Below, in pieces: positions 33,330 to 41,834 of a stretch of 51,137 nt of DNA (within the stretch, counting starts at the first letter, position 1; each line of letters begins with the position of its first letter). The notes beneath the pieces are model-generated. The model saw only the letters and a list, made by a program, of their open reading frames with translations. It was not told the DNA's origin and ran no database searches. Where the stretch lies: the NCBI RefSeq assembly GCF_003946145.1, contig NZ_RHOC01000013.1:1-51137 (forward strand). Reading direction: 5' to 3'. Both the position numbers and the translations under genes were made by a program. The DNA comes from Levilactobacillus huananensis (GTDB lineage Bacteria > Bacillota > Bacilli > Lactobacillales > Lactobacillaceae).

Positions 33330-33938
33330 TCAATCGTTTTTACCCAACCAGTTTTTAGCAGCACGCACTTCTTGTGGTGTCAGCATATGGCTACCACCAG
33401 TCTGGTAAAGGGTTACCGCGGCTTTTGTACGCCGACAATCAGCCGCCACTTGTTGCACCGTAGCCACCGTTACTAACGGGTCACGTTGCCCAGCAGACAG
33501 CCAAATATTTAATTTTGGCCGTTCAATAAGTCGAGGTGTTGCAACCCATAACGGGTGAAATAAAACGGCTTGGGTCCCAGGTAAATCTCCGGTACGCAAG
33601 CCATAAGATCCCATCGCCGCACCATTAGAATAACCTACCGTGATCAAGTGATCAACATCCCAGCGATGATTCTGACAAATCTGCCGGACGCTGGCACCCA
33701 ACCAGGCCGATTCATCAGCGACTTGTTGTGGATCGATGGGGCCGGCTGCCGTCTGCTGAAAATACTGTCGTTGTGCACCTTCGCCCAACCGACCCCCAAT
33801 CGTCAACAAGGGACTCTGCGGGACCAGTCGCCGACCAAAAGCTAACATTTCTTCATTTGTGCCCCCCGTCCCCTGCAACAGCAAGACTGGTGGCGCCGTA
33901 TTCGCTCCCGGGGCCGTTTCAATTAACTCGTCCGTCAT
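33330..33938 (-). CDS. Alpha/beta hydrolase (carboxylesterase/phospholipase type)
   Basis: The start at 33938 follows TAGGAGAG. The 202-residue protein has VLLLQGTGGTNEEMLAFGRRL (oxyanion strand), the nucleophile elbow GYSNGAAMG, the acid Asp in SAGQRDPLV, and the catalytic His in TGGSHMLT, a YpfH/EstB-like set. It probably hydrolyses small esters in the cytoplasm. The 106-aa gene upstream ends 10 bases before this start, so the two form an operon. Confidence 0.9.
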   Translation of the reverse strand: MTDELIETAPGANTAPPVLLLQGTGGTNEEMLAFGRRLVPQSPLLTIGGRLGEGAQRQYFQQTAAGPIDPQQVADESAWLGASVRQICQNHRWDVDHLITVGYSNGAAMGSYGLRTGDLPGTQAVLFHPLWVATPRLIERPKLNIWLSAGQRDPLVTVATVQQVAADCRRTKAAVTLYQTGGSHMLTPQEVRAAKNWLGKND

Positions 33939-33948
33939 GTTATCTCTC

Positions 33949-34269
33949 CTACCGCCGAACAATCAACTCAATTTGAGCCTTCTGAAGGGCAAAATTAAGG
34001 CCATAACAAGGCTCCGTTAGAATCTTACTGTACTCGCTTAAGACATCGTCAGGCAGTGGCGTATGGCTTCTCAGACGCTCGATTAATGCCGGAGCAGTCG
34101 CCATCTCCTTTAGCGAAACAAAGAGTAAGGCATTATTGATTAAATCATGAAGCAGATCGGTCAATAAGCCATTGGGCTTCCCCTTCGCATCAGTCACAAC
34201 CACTTGGTGACTTTCGACTTCCTGATGATTCACGGATACTGACTTGAGAACATCAAACACCGTTTGCAT
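33949..34269 (-). CDS. Hypothetical protein (106 aa)
   Basis: The ATG at 34269 behind GAGGGGG is preferred to one at 34347. It reads MQTVFDVLKSVSVNHQEVESHQVVVTDAKGKPNG, a small beta part, then helices (LLTDLLHDLINNALLFVSLKEM). No signal peptide or motif I can name. It lies 10 bases ahead of the esterase gene. Confidence 0.7.
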   Translation of the reverse strand: MQTVFDVLKSVSVNHQEVESHQVVVTDAKGKPNGLLTDLLHDLINNALLFVSLKEMATAPALIERLRSHTPLPDDVLSEYSKILTEPCYGLNFALQKAQIELIVRR

Positions 34270-34427
34270 GATTAAGTACCCCCTCGTGATGGCCGAGAAT
34301 CGTAAACCCTTTTGACCATCAAACCGACTGTCATTTTTTAAAAACACTTGCGGTCACTGGTCAGAGCCACTGACTACACCGCATCATTGATTACTTTGAT
34401 GATACTGCAACTTGGCTCGAAGAGAAA

Positions 34428-35567
34428 CTAATTTTCTTTGAACACCGCATGTCCAACCTGCTTCTCGTAACGCGCCATCATCTTCTCTTGAACCTTAGGA
34501 AGGGGCAACGCAGACACACGATCGGCGGCCACCCATTGCCCTGGCAAGAAATCTAACGAAGGGGTCACTGCAAGTTCCGCCACAAGTAGTTTAACTTGCC
34601 AGCGCTGATGCGTATAGGTATGGCTAACTGGGCGACCACCTAATAGCTGAAGGGGTAACGCCAGTTGATTTTCGCGTAACCATTTCTCCCGTAACACGGC
34701 CAAATCCATCTCTTCGGTCGCCTCGTCCGCCTGCTTCTCATCTCGCAGGTCAGTCTGTTTGACGAGCGGAAAACACCAGTAACCCGATAGCATTTCCTGG
34801 CTTCCTCGTTGAACCAGCAGATAGCCCGCTGGCGAATGAACGATGAGACCGTAATAGGGCATTAATTTCGGCCGAGGCGCCTTGGTCTTCACGGGAAAAT
34901 CAAGGACCCGACCAACGCGATACGAGGCATCAAACCGCCGAACTGGCGAGTGCTCTGGGTCTGGATTCTTAGCTGTCATGTAACTCGATCCCAGATCCAT
35001 GATGGCCTGATTAAAAGCACCCGGGCGCTGCGGATCCACGATTGGCTGAATAATATCGGTGAAGAGTTGTCGCGTCTTAGGTTTCGCAATGTCGGCATCG
35101 ATCATGAGTAATCGGGCAAACACCCGAAAAGCATTACCGTCCACTGCGGGCACTACCTGGTCGAAGGCAATGCTGGCAATCGCACTGGCCGTATAGGGTC
35201 CAACCCCAATCAGGTCTTCGAGTTGGGCTGCCGTTTCCGGCCACTGGCCATGATAGTCGGTAACCAGCTGCTGTGCTGCCCGTTGCAAGTTACGCGCACG
35301 TGAATAGTAGCCCAGCCCCTGCCAAGCTTTCAACAGCGTGGCTTCTGGTGCCCAAGCTAAGTCCGTTACCGTTGGAAAGGTCGCGATGAAGTTCTCATAA
35401 TAAGGAATGACCGTTTGGACCTGAGTCTGTTGCAACATGACCTCGCTGATCCAAGTGTGGTAAGGATTTCGTCCATGCCGCCACGGCAAGTCGCGGCCCT
35501 CGGCGTCGTACCACGCCAGTAAGGTGCGGCGAAACTCGACAATTGTTTCTTTAGACCATTGTTCCAT
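34428..35567 (-). CDS. mutY: A/G-specific adenine glycosylase lacking the Fe-S cluster
   Basis: The start at 35567 follows GAGGAGCGAG; the longer frame to 35636 lacks a site. The 379-residue protein has the HhH-GPD core with catalytic Glu (EVMLQQTQV), helix-hairpin-helix (LIGVGPYTASAIAS) and catalytic Asp (VDGNAFRVFAR), then a NUDIX-like C-terminal domain for 8-oxoG recognition. The loop that normally holds four Cys of a [4Fe-4S] cluster reads MDLGSSYMTAKNPDPEHSPVRRFDASYRVGRV, with no Cys. It excises adenine opposite 8-oxoguanine. Cluster-less MutY is known in some lactic acid bacteria. Confidence 0.93.
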   Translation of the reverse strand: MEQWSKETIVEFRRTLLAWYDAEGRDLPWRHGRNPYHTWISEVMLQQTQVQTVIPYYENFIATFPTVTDLAWAPEATLLKAWQGLGYYSRARNLQRAAQQLVTDYHGQWPETAAQLEDLIGVGPYTASAIASIAFDQVVPAVDGNAFRVFARLLMIDADIAKPKTRQLFTDIIQPIVDPQRPGAFNQAIMDLGSSYMTAKNPDPEHSPVRRFDASYRVGRVLDFPVKTKAPRPKLMPYYGLIVHSPAGYLLVQRGSQEMLSGYWCFPLVKQTDLRDEKQADEATEEMDLAVLREKWLRENQLALPLQLLGGRPVSHTYTHQRWQVKLLVAELAVTPSLDFLPGQWVAADRVSALPLPKVQEKMMARYEKQVGHAVFKEN

Positions 35568-35707
35568 CCGTCTCGCTCCTCTACTTGTTTTCACCATTCT
35601 AGCGAATTCCCTGCGGTGCCACAAGTCACCGGCCAAAACAGCTTGACGCCACCGTCTCGCTCACCTATTATCAGAGAAGAATGCAGTTCACTATCGGAGG
35701 GGTAAAC

Positions 35708-37357
35708 GTGAAATATTGGCGAATCTTAGGGATCCTGATGCTAGGTGTCAGCTTGACTGGTTGTTCCACGAACCACGAAACAGATACGACTAGCGATAGT
35801 CAGGGAGTCATGACTAAAAATCAAGACTTAACCCTCACTACAACTCATCCCATCACCAGTTTAGACACGGATAAACTTTCTCAATTCGGTCGTTTAAATA
35901 ACACGATCGAAGGCCTCTATTCGGCAATGGGTGACAGCGATACAGAGCTGGCTCTTGCCAAAAAGGTGACGATCAATGCAAGCCGTACCACTTATACCTT
36001 CACACTATGGAAAGATTCCTACTGGAGTAACGGTGATTTAATTACAGCTAGTGACTTTGTCTTCGCCTGGCAACGTGCCTTGGAACCGCGCACGAAGGCT
36101 CCCAATGCCGACTTATTTGACGGCATCCAAAACGCCCGACAGATCTTAAATGGCAAGTTGCCAGCCAGCCAATTAGGTGTCAGTGCCCCGGATAACTTCA
36201 CCTTAGTCGTCCACCTGGACCATCCGATGGCCGAACTACCACAACGATTGGCCTTTCCCTTATTTGGGCCACAAAACGAAAAATTTGCGAAAAAAATGGG
36301 TAAGCGCTATGGCACCAAACCCCAATACCAGGTCTATGCAGGACCTTTCATGGTTTCCAGTCATAAGTTCAGTATTCAACACTGGCACATGGTCCCCAAC
36401 CCTCATTACTGGGATCGCAAACACGTCTACCTCCGCCGGGTCGACGTTCGGATGTACCCTAGCCAGCGCGCCGCTTGGAATGCCTACGAGGACGGAACAC
36501 TAGATGAAATCCGTCTCGTCAACAAAACCAACCTCAAGAGTTTCGAAAAGAGCGCAGACTATACAGCCCGGCCCTATTCAAAAATGGTCAACTTGGTCTA
36601 CCGCCAACGTGGAAATACTGCTAACACGCGCCTTATGCGCCAGAAGATGGCACGTCTAGCTATCTCCCATGCCATTAATCGTCGCGTGCTCACGCAGGCT
36701 TCTTATGGGTCCACCTCATTGCCAGCCAAAGGAATTGTTCCAGCCGGTCTCAGTCGTGGTGTCCGAGGAACCTCAGACTTTGCTGCCGCGCAACCTGAAC
36801 AAAAGACGCTGGCCTTCCTGCCCAAGACCGCACAAACAGAATGGCTGGCCGCACTAAGGGCGAACCATCAAAAGCGAGTCACCCTCACACTTGGCTACTC
36901 GGATACCGGTTCCGGAGAAAAAGTTGCCAAAATCCTCAAGCAACAACTTGTCGAAACTCTGCCAGGATTAACCATCACACTAAAGCCTCGCGAAGAAGGC
37001 CTTAACCGTGACTATGCACCTGTGACTGCTGACGTAACAGTCGTTACCCAGCGGGCCCAATATGCCGATCCCTTAGCTATGTTGGACCTCTTCACCAGCG
37101 ACAACGCCGCCAATTTTGGACACTGGTCCAATGAGACCTATGATGACCTAATTGATCAAGCCAGCAATGCCCCTAGTTTCAATTCTCAGCGTTGGCAGAT
37201 TCTCCTCAAGGCTGAGGGCGTCCTCATGAGAGAACAGGGTGCCACGCCACTGATACAGCCAGCTAGTACCTACCTGGTTAATCCCAAATTGAATGGTGTT
37301 GTCTACAATACGGTCGGCACACAGTCCAATTTCAAGAGTGCCTACTTTGTCCATTAA
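35708..37357 (+). CDS. Oligopeptide-binding lipoprotein (OppA family), orphan
   Basis: A GTG start at 35708 behind GGAGGGG; an ATG at 35681 precedes the site. The 549-residue protein starts with a signal and lipobox SLTGCS and has the SBP_bac_5 pattern (WSNGDLITASDFVFAWQRALEP, ending NGVVYNTVGTQSNFKSAYF). It binds extracellular peptides. No permease or ATPase gene is nearby, so it must use an Opp system coded elsewhere. About 30 percent of the pattern is shared by eye with the second OppA at 46741. Confidence 0.9.
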   Translation: MKYWRILGILMLGVSLTGCSTNHETDTTSDSQGVMTKNQDLTLTTTHPITSLDTDKLSQFGRLNNTIEGLYSAMGDSDTELALAKKVTINASRTTYTFTLWKDSYWSNGDLITASDFVFAWQRALEPRTKAPNADLFDGIQNARQILNGKLPASQLGVSAPDNFTLVVHLDHPMAELPQRLAFPLFGPQNEKFAKKMGKRYGTKPQYQVYAGPFMVSSHKFSIQHWHMVPNPHYWDRKHVYLRRVDVRMYPSQRAAWNAYEDGTLDEIRLVNKTNLKSFEKSADYTARPYSKMVNLVYRQRGNTANTRLMRQKMARLAISHAINRRVLTQASYGSTSLPAKGIVPAGLSRGVRGTSDFAAAQPEQKTLAFLPKTAQTEWLAALRANHQKRVTLTLGYSDTGSGEKVAKILKQQLVETLPGLTITLKPREEGLNRDYAPVTADVTVVTQRAQYADPLAMLDLFTSDNAANFGHWSNETYDDLIDQASNAPSFNSQRWQILLKAEGVLMREQGATPLIQPASTYLVNPKLNGVVYNTVGTQSNFKSAYFVH

Positions 37358-37587
37358 CTCAGGTTGACTCGGCCGTTATATAGATAAGTCTGGAACCTCG
37401 ACACCCAGAAATTCGTTTCAGATCTATAATCTTCTCACGCAATTTGAAGCTGAAAAAATCACGCGCCTCCAAAGTCGGTCGCCAACAGCTAAAGTTGTCT
37501 TCTATTGCCAGCTTTGCTTTAAGTCACAACCGGGCTCAAATTAACAATGCCCCAGCTTCGTAAGCGTAATCAATTCATATAGACTCT
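37358..37587. other. Intergenic stretch after oppA, nothing seen
   Basis: Part of a 450-base convergent gap. I found no ORF with a ribosome site here; the only strong element of the gap is the hairpin at 37588-37645. Confidence 0.5.
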
Positions 37588-37645
37588 AAACCAAAAAGCA
37601 CGACTGAAAGTTTTAATTCACACTTTCAGTCGTGCTTTTTGGTTT
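37588..37645. terminator. 24-bp perfect hairpin, bidirectional terminator
   Basis: The arms 37588-37611 and 37622-37645 are perfectly complementary over 24 bases with a 10-base loop. They begin with AAACCAAAAAGC and end with GCTTTTTGGTTT, so either strand has a T tract within the stem. It lies 230 bases past oppA and 160 before the convergent gene. Confidence 0.7.
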
Positions 37646-37806
37646 GTTTTCAACTTAGCCTGTTAACTAAGATTGGCCGAAATTAGCCACCAAAATCCCT
37701 ATCAACTCCAACTCCCTTAGCCGGCGGCCAGAGATGACGTCAGTCGTAGTGGTCGCGTTAACTGATACTTTCCAGTTTACAGCAGGTGGGCACTCTGATA
37801 ACCGAT

Positions 37807-38121
37807 CTAATTCGGTAATTGTGCTTGGGCCAGATCGAGAACATCAGGACCCACGAATTCACTCGTCAGTCGTTGCATCGGCGTAAACTGGTGACGTTCC
37901 TTAAATGGCACGGGAGAAGCTGCCACTACGGCCACCTTGAGGTTATTTTCCGTCAGAAAGATCTGCCCAACCCCCTGATATTTTCCCTTACTGTGCTTTC
38001 CAGTTCGCCAGGAATGCAGTTTGAAATTCCCATCTGGTTCCCGTTTAATTTCATATTGTCCCGAGGCGTTGGTCACTACCGGCACACCTATATATTGATT
38101 CACGGCATACTTGCCCTTCAT
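37807..38121 (-). CDS. Hypothetical protein coupled to lipoate ligase (104 aa)
   Basis: The start ATG overlaps the lplA stop by four bases, behind AAGGAGG inside lplA. It reads MKGKYAVNQYIGVPVVTNASGQYEIKREPDGNFKLHSWRTGKHSKGKYQGVGQIFLTENNLKVAVV: beta-rich and soluble. Family not recognised. The coupling suggests a function linked to lipoylation, but nothing in the sequence proves it. Confidence 0.75.
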   Translation of the reverse strand: MKGKYAVNQYIGVPVVTNASGQYEIKREPDGNFKLHSWRTGKHSKGKYQGVGQIFLTENNLKVAVVAASPVPFKERHQFTPMQRLTSEFVGPDVLDLAQAQLPN

Positions 38122-39158
38122 TCGTTATCCTCCTTCGTCAAGGCTGACGCGACGATGGCGACATCGTTTGCTGCCAGCACGCCTTGTTCAGCGGCAGCCG
38201 ACAACACCGGCGTCACCGCCGCAATCGTGGCTGACTGTCCCGTCAATTGCTCGGCAATCGCCGCCAATTCAGTCGGCGTCCCCACCGTGCCAAACAAAGC
38301 CACGCGTCGGTACTGTCCCGACTGTCGTGTAAAGTTCAGGTGGAGATCGCCAGTCACTAATTGGCAACGGCGATATTCCCGTAAACCGGGATTGGCCCCG
38401 TAATTCCAGGCATCCGTACGATATTTTTCGGCGAGTCGTTGGTCAATCACGGCCCAGTCCCGATTTGTCAGCTGATACGTTTTAATCTGATCTATGCGAT
38501 CCACTTGAAAAATGTGACAAAGTAAAGCCGTCTTAAATTCTTGAATCGTCAGATCTCGATAGGCTGGCGCCAGGTATTGGCGGAGATTAGTGATAGCCAC
38601 CCGATTGGAGGCTACCCCGCGATGTGCATGCTTGGTAACCGGCAATAAAGCATGGTGCGCCGCATCGACATTGAGATCATACATAATGGTCCCCCCAGCA
38701 GCGTACCCCTCCCCGTTTTTAAACATGGTCATCCCCGAGAATTTCTTCTCACCCACAACGAGATTACTCTTCTGACGAATGCCTAGATTGGAAACTCCCA
38801 TGGCTTCTAATGCCTTTAGAATGGGAGCGGCGAAGATGGCATAGTCGCCAAATACTGATCCATCTTGAGGATCACCGTTCACAATATGTTCAAAGATCAA
38901 GTTCCGCTCATCGTGATAGACGGCACCACCACCAGAGGTTCGGCGTACCAACTGGACGTTCTGATCGGCGAGGTAGTGAAAGTCAACCTCGGCCGCCACA
39001 TTCTGATTGACGCCGACAATAACAGCTGGTTGATTGACGTACATCATGAATCCATGTCCCGGCAACTTGAGATCATTAACCAAATAATTATCAATAGATT
39101 GATTCACGACAGCGTCCGTGACCGCTTGACCATTTCGATTGGTATCAATGAGAAACAT
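38118..39158 (-). CDS. lplA: Lipoate-protein ligase
   Basis: A 346-residue LplA with the adenylation loop RRTSGGGAVYHDERNL and the lipoyl-lysine contact segment KKFSGMTMFKNGEGYAAGGTIMYD, followed by the C-terminal accessory domain. It attaches lipoate to carrier domains using ATP. It is divergent from a GcvH-like carrier gene (39301) only 140 bases away, which is its likely substrate. Start backed by AAGGGAG. Confidence 0.93.
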   Translation of the reverse strand: MFLIDTNRNGQAVTDAVVNQSIDNYLVNDLKLPGHGFMMYVNQPAVIVGVNQNVAAEVDFHYLADQNVQLVRRTSGGGAVYHDERNLIFEHIVNGDPQDGSVFGDYAIFAAPILKALEAMGVSNLGIRQKSNLVVGEKKFSGMTMFKNGEGYAAGGTIMYDLNVDAAHHALLPVTKHAHRGVASNRVAITNLRQYLAPAYRDLTIQEFKTALLCHIFQVDRIDQIKTYQLTNRDWAVIDQRLAEKYRTDAWNYGANPGLREYRRCQLVTGDLHLNFTRQSGQYRRVALFGTVGTPTELAAIAEQLTGQSATIAAVTPVLSAAAEQGVLAANDVAIVASALTKEDNE

Positions 39159-39300
39159 CGTGTCAGCTCCCTTGGCTTCATTCTAATAAATGTAGTTTAG
39201 CATACCGCCTCTTCCCGTTCCAATTCTCAAGGGATTCCAGTTGTCAGGCCGGCCGTTTAAAGGCTATACTGAAGACACAATCAAGAAGGAGCGGACTGCG

Positions 39301-39675
39301 ATGGCGACACAAACAATTTGGCAACGACTCACAACCTGGTGGCAACGTCGACACCAGGCGGCACCAGTGCTCACCATCAAAGATGGCGTCTGGCTGGAAC
39401 AACGTGATCAGGGCCATTATCGTCTGGGACTGGCTAGCGATGCCCGTGAACAGATGGGCACCCTGAGTTTCGTGGATCTCCCCATCCTGAGCGGGGATCA
39501 TCTGGAAACTGGCGACGATATCCTCGAAGTTGAGAGTGACAAGGCCGTTCAGAATTTTCAGACACCAACCGCTGGTACCGTCGTTAAGATTAATGACACC
39601 CTGATGTCTAATCCTGAAGCAATCAACACCAATGATCAAGCAGCCAATTGGGTTCTAGAACTTCAAACCGACTAA
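39301..39675 (+). CDS. Stand-alone GcvH-like lipoyl carrier protein
   Basis: The ATG at 39301 follows AAGGAG. The 124-residue protein is one lipoyl domain with an extra N-terminal basic helix (MATQTIWQRLTTWWQRRHQ). It has GcvH features (TLSFVDLPILSGDHLETGDDILEVESDKAVQNFQTPTAGTVVKIN), with the lipoyl Lys at K81 in ESDKA. No glycine cleavage genes are in the window. GcvH-like carriers with a dedicated LplA are known from lipoate-relay and SirTM-linked systems; no macrodomain or sirtuin is seen here. Confidence 0.85.
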   Translation: MATQTIWQRLTTWWQRRHQAAPVLTIKDGVWLEQRDQGHYRLGLASDAREQMGTLSFVDLPILSGDHLETGDDILEVESDKAVQNFQTPTAGTVVKINDTLMSNPEAINTNDQAANWVLELQTD

Positions 39676-39677
39676 TT

Positions 39678-39725
39678 AAAAATGGTCATCAGCACATCTT
39701 TCAACATGGCTGATGACCATTTTTA
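39678..39725. terminator. Bidirectional terminator
   Basis: AAAAATGGTCATCAGC (39678-39693) pairs perfectly with GCTGATGACCATTTTT (39709-39724), between convergent genes. Confidence 0.9.
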
Positions 39726-39726
39726 G

Positions 39727-40710
39727 TTACCAACGATACTGAACGGGATCTTTGATGTATTTATCGTAGACATCGCGAACAATTGCCATCTGTTCCGGCG
39801 TAAACGCAGAGACATCAGCAGCAGCCACGTTACGGCTAATCTGCTCTGGCTTGGAGGCCCCAGGGATTACCGTGCTGACAGCATCGCTCATTAAAATGTA
39901 ACGTAACGCCATCTGAGCCAAGTGGTCGCCGGCGTGCAGGCGTTCCTTGAGCTCATCGGCTGCGCGCACACCAGTTGCATAATCCACTCCGGAGAATGTT
40001 TCCCCCTGGTCAAAGGCTTCCCCATGACGGTTGAAGTTTCGGTGGTCGGCCTTACCGAACGCAGTATCCATCGTATACTTACCACTCAACAAGCCACTAG
40101 CCAGCGGTACTCGAGCAATAATGCCCACGTTTTGTTCCTGAGCCATCTTGAAGAATCGATCGGCTGGCCGTAGACGGAACATATTGTAGATAATTTCAAC
40201 GGCGGAAATGTCGTAGTCCAAGGCTTTCATGGCTTCCTCAACCCGTTCGACACTAACCCCATAGTTCTTAATCTTCCCAGCCTTTTTCAATTGGTCGAGA
40301 GCGAAGAAGACCTCTGGTGTGTAGTACACAGCAGTTGGTGGACAGTGTAAAAGCACGTTATCTAAAGCGTCGACATTCAAGTTCTGAAGACTCGCTTCCA
40401 CGAACTTGGTAATATTGGCGGGCGTGTACCCACTTGCAACGTGTGGATCAAGTTTCCGGCCCACCTTGGTGGAGACGAAGACCTTATCGCGTTTGTCTTT
40501 AATAAACGTGGCTAATGCCTGTTCACTCAACCCATCCTGATAGATATCAGCAGTATCGAAGAAGTTTACCCCGGCGTCATAGGCAGCAGCTAGGGTATTC
40601 TGGGCATCGTTTTCGTCAAACGGTTCGCCCCATTTTGATCCTAACTGCCAAGTTCCTAATGACACTTCACTAATCTTGAACCCAGTCTTACCGAGTTGCC
40701 GGTATTCCAT
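39727..40710 (-). CDS. Aldo/keto reductase
   Basis: A 327-residue AKR barrel. The catalytic tetrad is visible: D and Y in FFDTADIYQDG, K in VFVSTKVG, H in NVLLHCPP. The C-terminal cofactor site is VIPGASKPEQISRN, typical of NADP-dependent members. Close to YajO/YccK-type reductases acting on aldehydes and ketones. The start at 40710 is chosen for similarity to AKR N-termini (MEYRQLGKTGFKISEVSLG); the ribosome site is weak. Confidence 0.92.
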   Translation of the reverse strand: MEYRQLGKTGFKISEVSLGTWQLGSKWGEPFDENDAQNTLAAAYDAGVNFFDTADIYQDGLSEQALATFIKDKRDKVFVSTKVGRKLDPHVASGYTPANITKFVEASLQNLNVDALDNVLLHCPPTAVYYTPEVFFALDQLKKAGKIKNYGVSVERVEEAMKALDYDISAVEIIYNMFRLRPADRFFKMAQEQNVGIIARVPLASGLLSGKYTMDTAFGKADHRNFNRHGEAFDQGETFSGVDYATGVRAADELKERLHAGDHLAQMALRYILMSDAVSTVIPGASKPEQISRNVAAADVSAFTPEQMAIVRDVYDKYIKDPVQYRW

Positions 40711-40919
40711 AGCACACACCACTTTCTGGCAGTTTTCTGCCTATCTGATATCTCTCATTCTGCCGTTTATATCCCGTCTCGTCAATAGACCCAACGGATG
40801 ATTTGAACAAAATATTTACCATTCTCCCTTAAAAGGACTAACATTAAAGATGAAGCCGGTGAGATTCATGCCAATCACAAATTCCACTGACCCCAAATTC
40901 TTTTTGGAGGTAATTGGTT

Positions 40920-41135
40920 ATGGCTGATATTGAAAAGACTGCTTTATTGGATGAAAAGATGAGTGAAGTATTCGACTGGTCCGACCAGGCTATGCCTGTT
41001 CGTGACGCATTGTGGGACCACTTCATGGAAGCCAATGGGCACGACACTGATAAGACTGAAGCTTCGATGAAGGAAATTGATGCGAAGTCCGACGATGACG
41101 TTCGGTCTTACGTTGAAGATAACCTCAAGAAGTAA
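40920..41135 (+). CDS. Small acidic protein (71 aa)
   Basis: The ATG at 40920 lies 9 bases after GGAGG; a TTG at 40914 would be too close. It reads MADIEKTALLDEKMSEVFDWSDQAMPVRDALWDHFMEANGHDTDKTEASMKEIDAKSDDDVRSYVEDNLKK: acidic, helical, no Cys. Family not recognised. A 19-codon frame with a GGTGAG site (40868-40927) ends inside its start region and may couple its translation. It has a strong terminator, so it is its own unit. Confidence 0.75.
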   Translation: MADIEKTALLDEKMSEVFDWSDQAMPVRDALWDHFMEANGHDTDKTEASMKEIDAKSDDDVRSYVEDNLKK

Positions 41136-41148
41136 CCGACTTTCAACT

Positions 41149-41184
41149 AAAAATAACCCCGCCAATTGGCGAGGTTATTTTTTT
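41149..41184. terminator. Bidirectional terminator
   Basis: AAAAATAACC-C-CGCC pairs with GGCG-A-GGTTATTTTTTT around AATT, between convergent genes. Confidence 0.9.
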
Positions 41185-41192
41185 ACAGTCAT

Positions 41193-41819
41193 TTAGTTAA
41201 AATTGCCAGTTACCAAGTTGTAAAATTGCAGATAACGTCGGCCGGTGACCGGATCAATTGTCATCCGCGTCACACTGGTATTGCTAGGTTCAGGTAAGGC
41301 AGCCGTTGCCGGTGCACTCAATACGAGAAGGGCGAGGGCCTTAATCGTCAGACCATGACTTACGACTAGCACGTGGTCATCAGGATGATCCACGACCTGT
41401 TCGGCCAGCCACTGCCCGACCCGCCGCTGAATCATCAAATACGATTCACCACCGACTGGGGCTAACTCATTCGGTAAAACTTCCCGAGTGACCGGATCAA
41501 AGGATGTCGCGTATTCAGCACTAACGGCCGCATAGGTTTGCCCGGTCCACTGCCCGTAGTCAGCCTCTTGTAGGCGTTCATCAAACTCTGGGACCAGGGG
41601 AATCACTTGCGTTAATGCGGCGGTCGTCTGCCGGGCACGATGTAAAGGACTGCTGACGACGCGATCGTATTTAATTGACCGCAGTGCCTGCGCCAACTGC
41701 TCGGCCTGTTGTAAGCCACGAACGGTCAAATGTGTCGCGGCTGTATCTAATTGACCTTGAAAAATTTGGTCCACATTGGCCTGTGTTTGACCGTGGCGAA
41801 CCCAATCAAAAGTTGTCAA
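41193..41819 (-). CDS. Histidine phosphatase family protein
   Basis: TTG start behind GGGAGTGAG. The 208-residue protein has the phosphohistidine motif WVRHGQTQAN, the second-half VVSHGLTIKA with the second catalytic His, and ADYGQWTGQTY. It belongs to the GpmB/CobC branch: probably a broad phosphatase, not a glycolytic mutase. It follows the EamA transporter gene by 15 bases and is likely co-transcribed. Confidence 0.9.
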   Translation of the reverse strand: MTTFDWVRHGQTQANVDQIFQGQLDTAATHLTVRGLQQAEQLAQALRSIKYDRVVSSPLHRARQTTAALTQVIPLVPEFDERLQEADYGQWTGQTYAAVSAEYATSFDPVTREVLPNELAPVGGESYLMIQRRVGQWLAEQVVDHPDDHVLVVSHGLTIKALALLVLSAPATAALPEPSNTSVTRMTIDPVTGRRYLQFYNLVTGNFN

Positions 41820-41834
41820 TTTCGCTCACTCCCG

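Noticed and set aside
37819-38403. Plus-strand frame of 194 aa
   Set aside because: Antisense to the 104-aa gene and the end of lplA, both with good ribosome sites and coupling.
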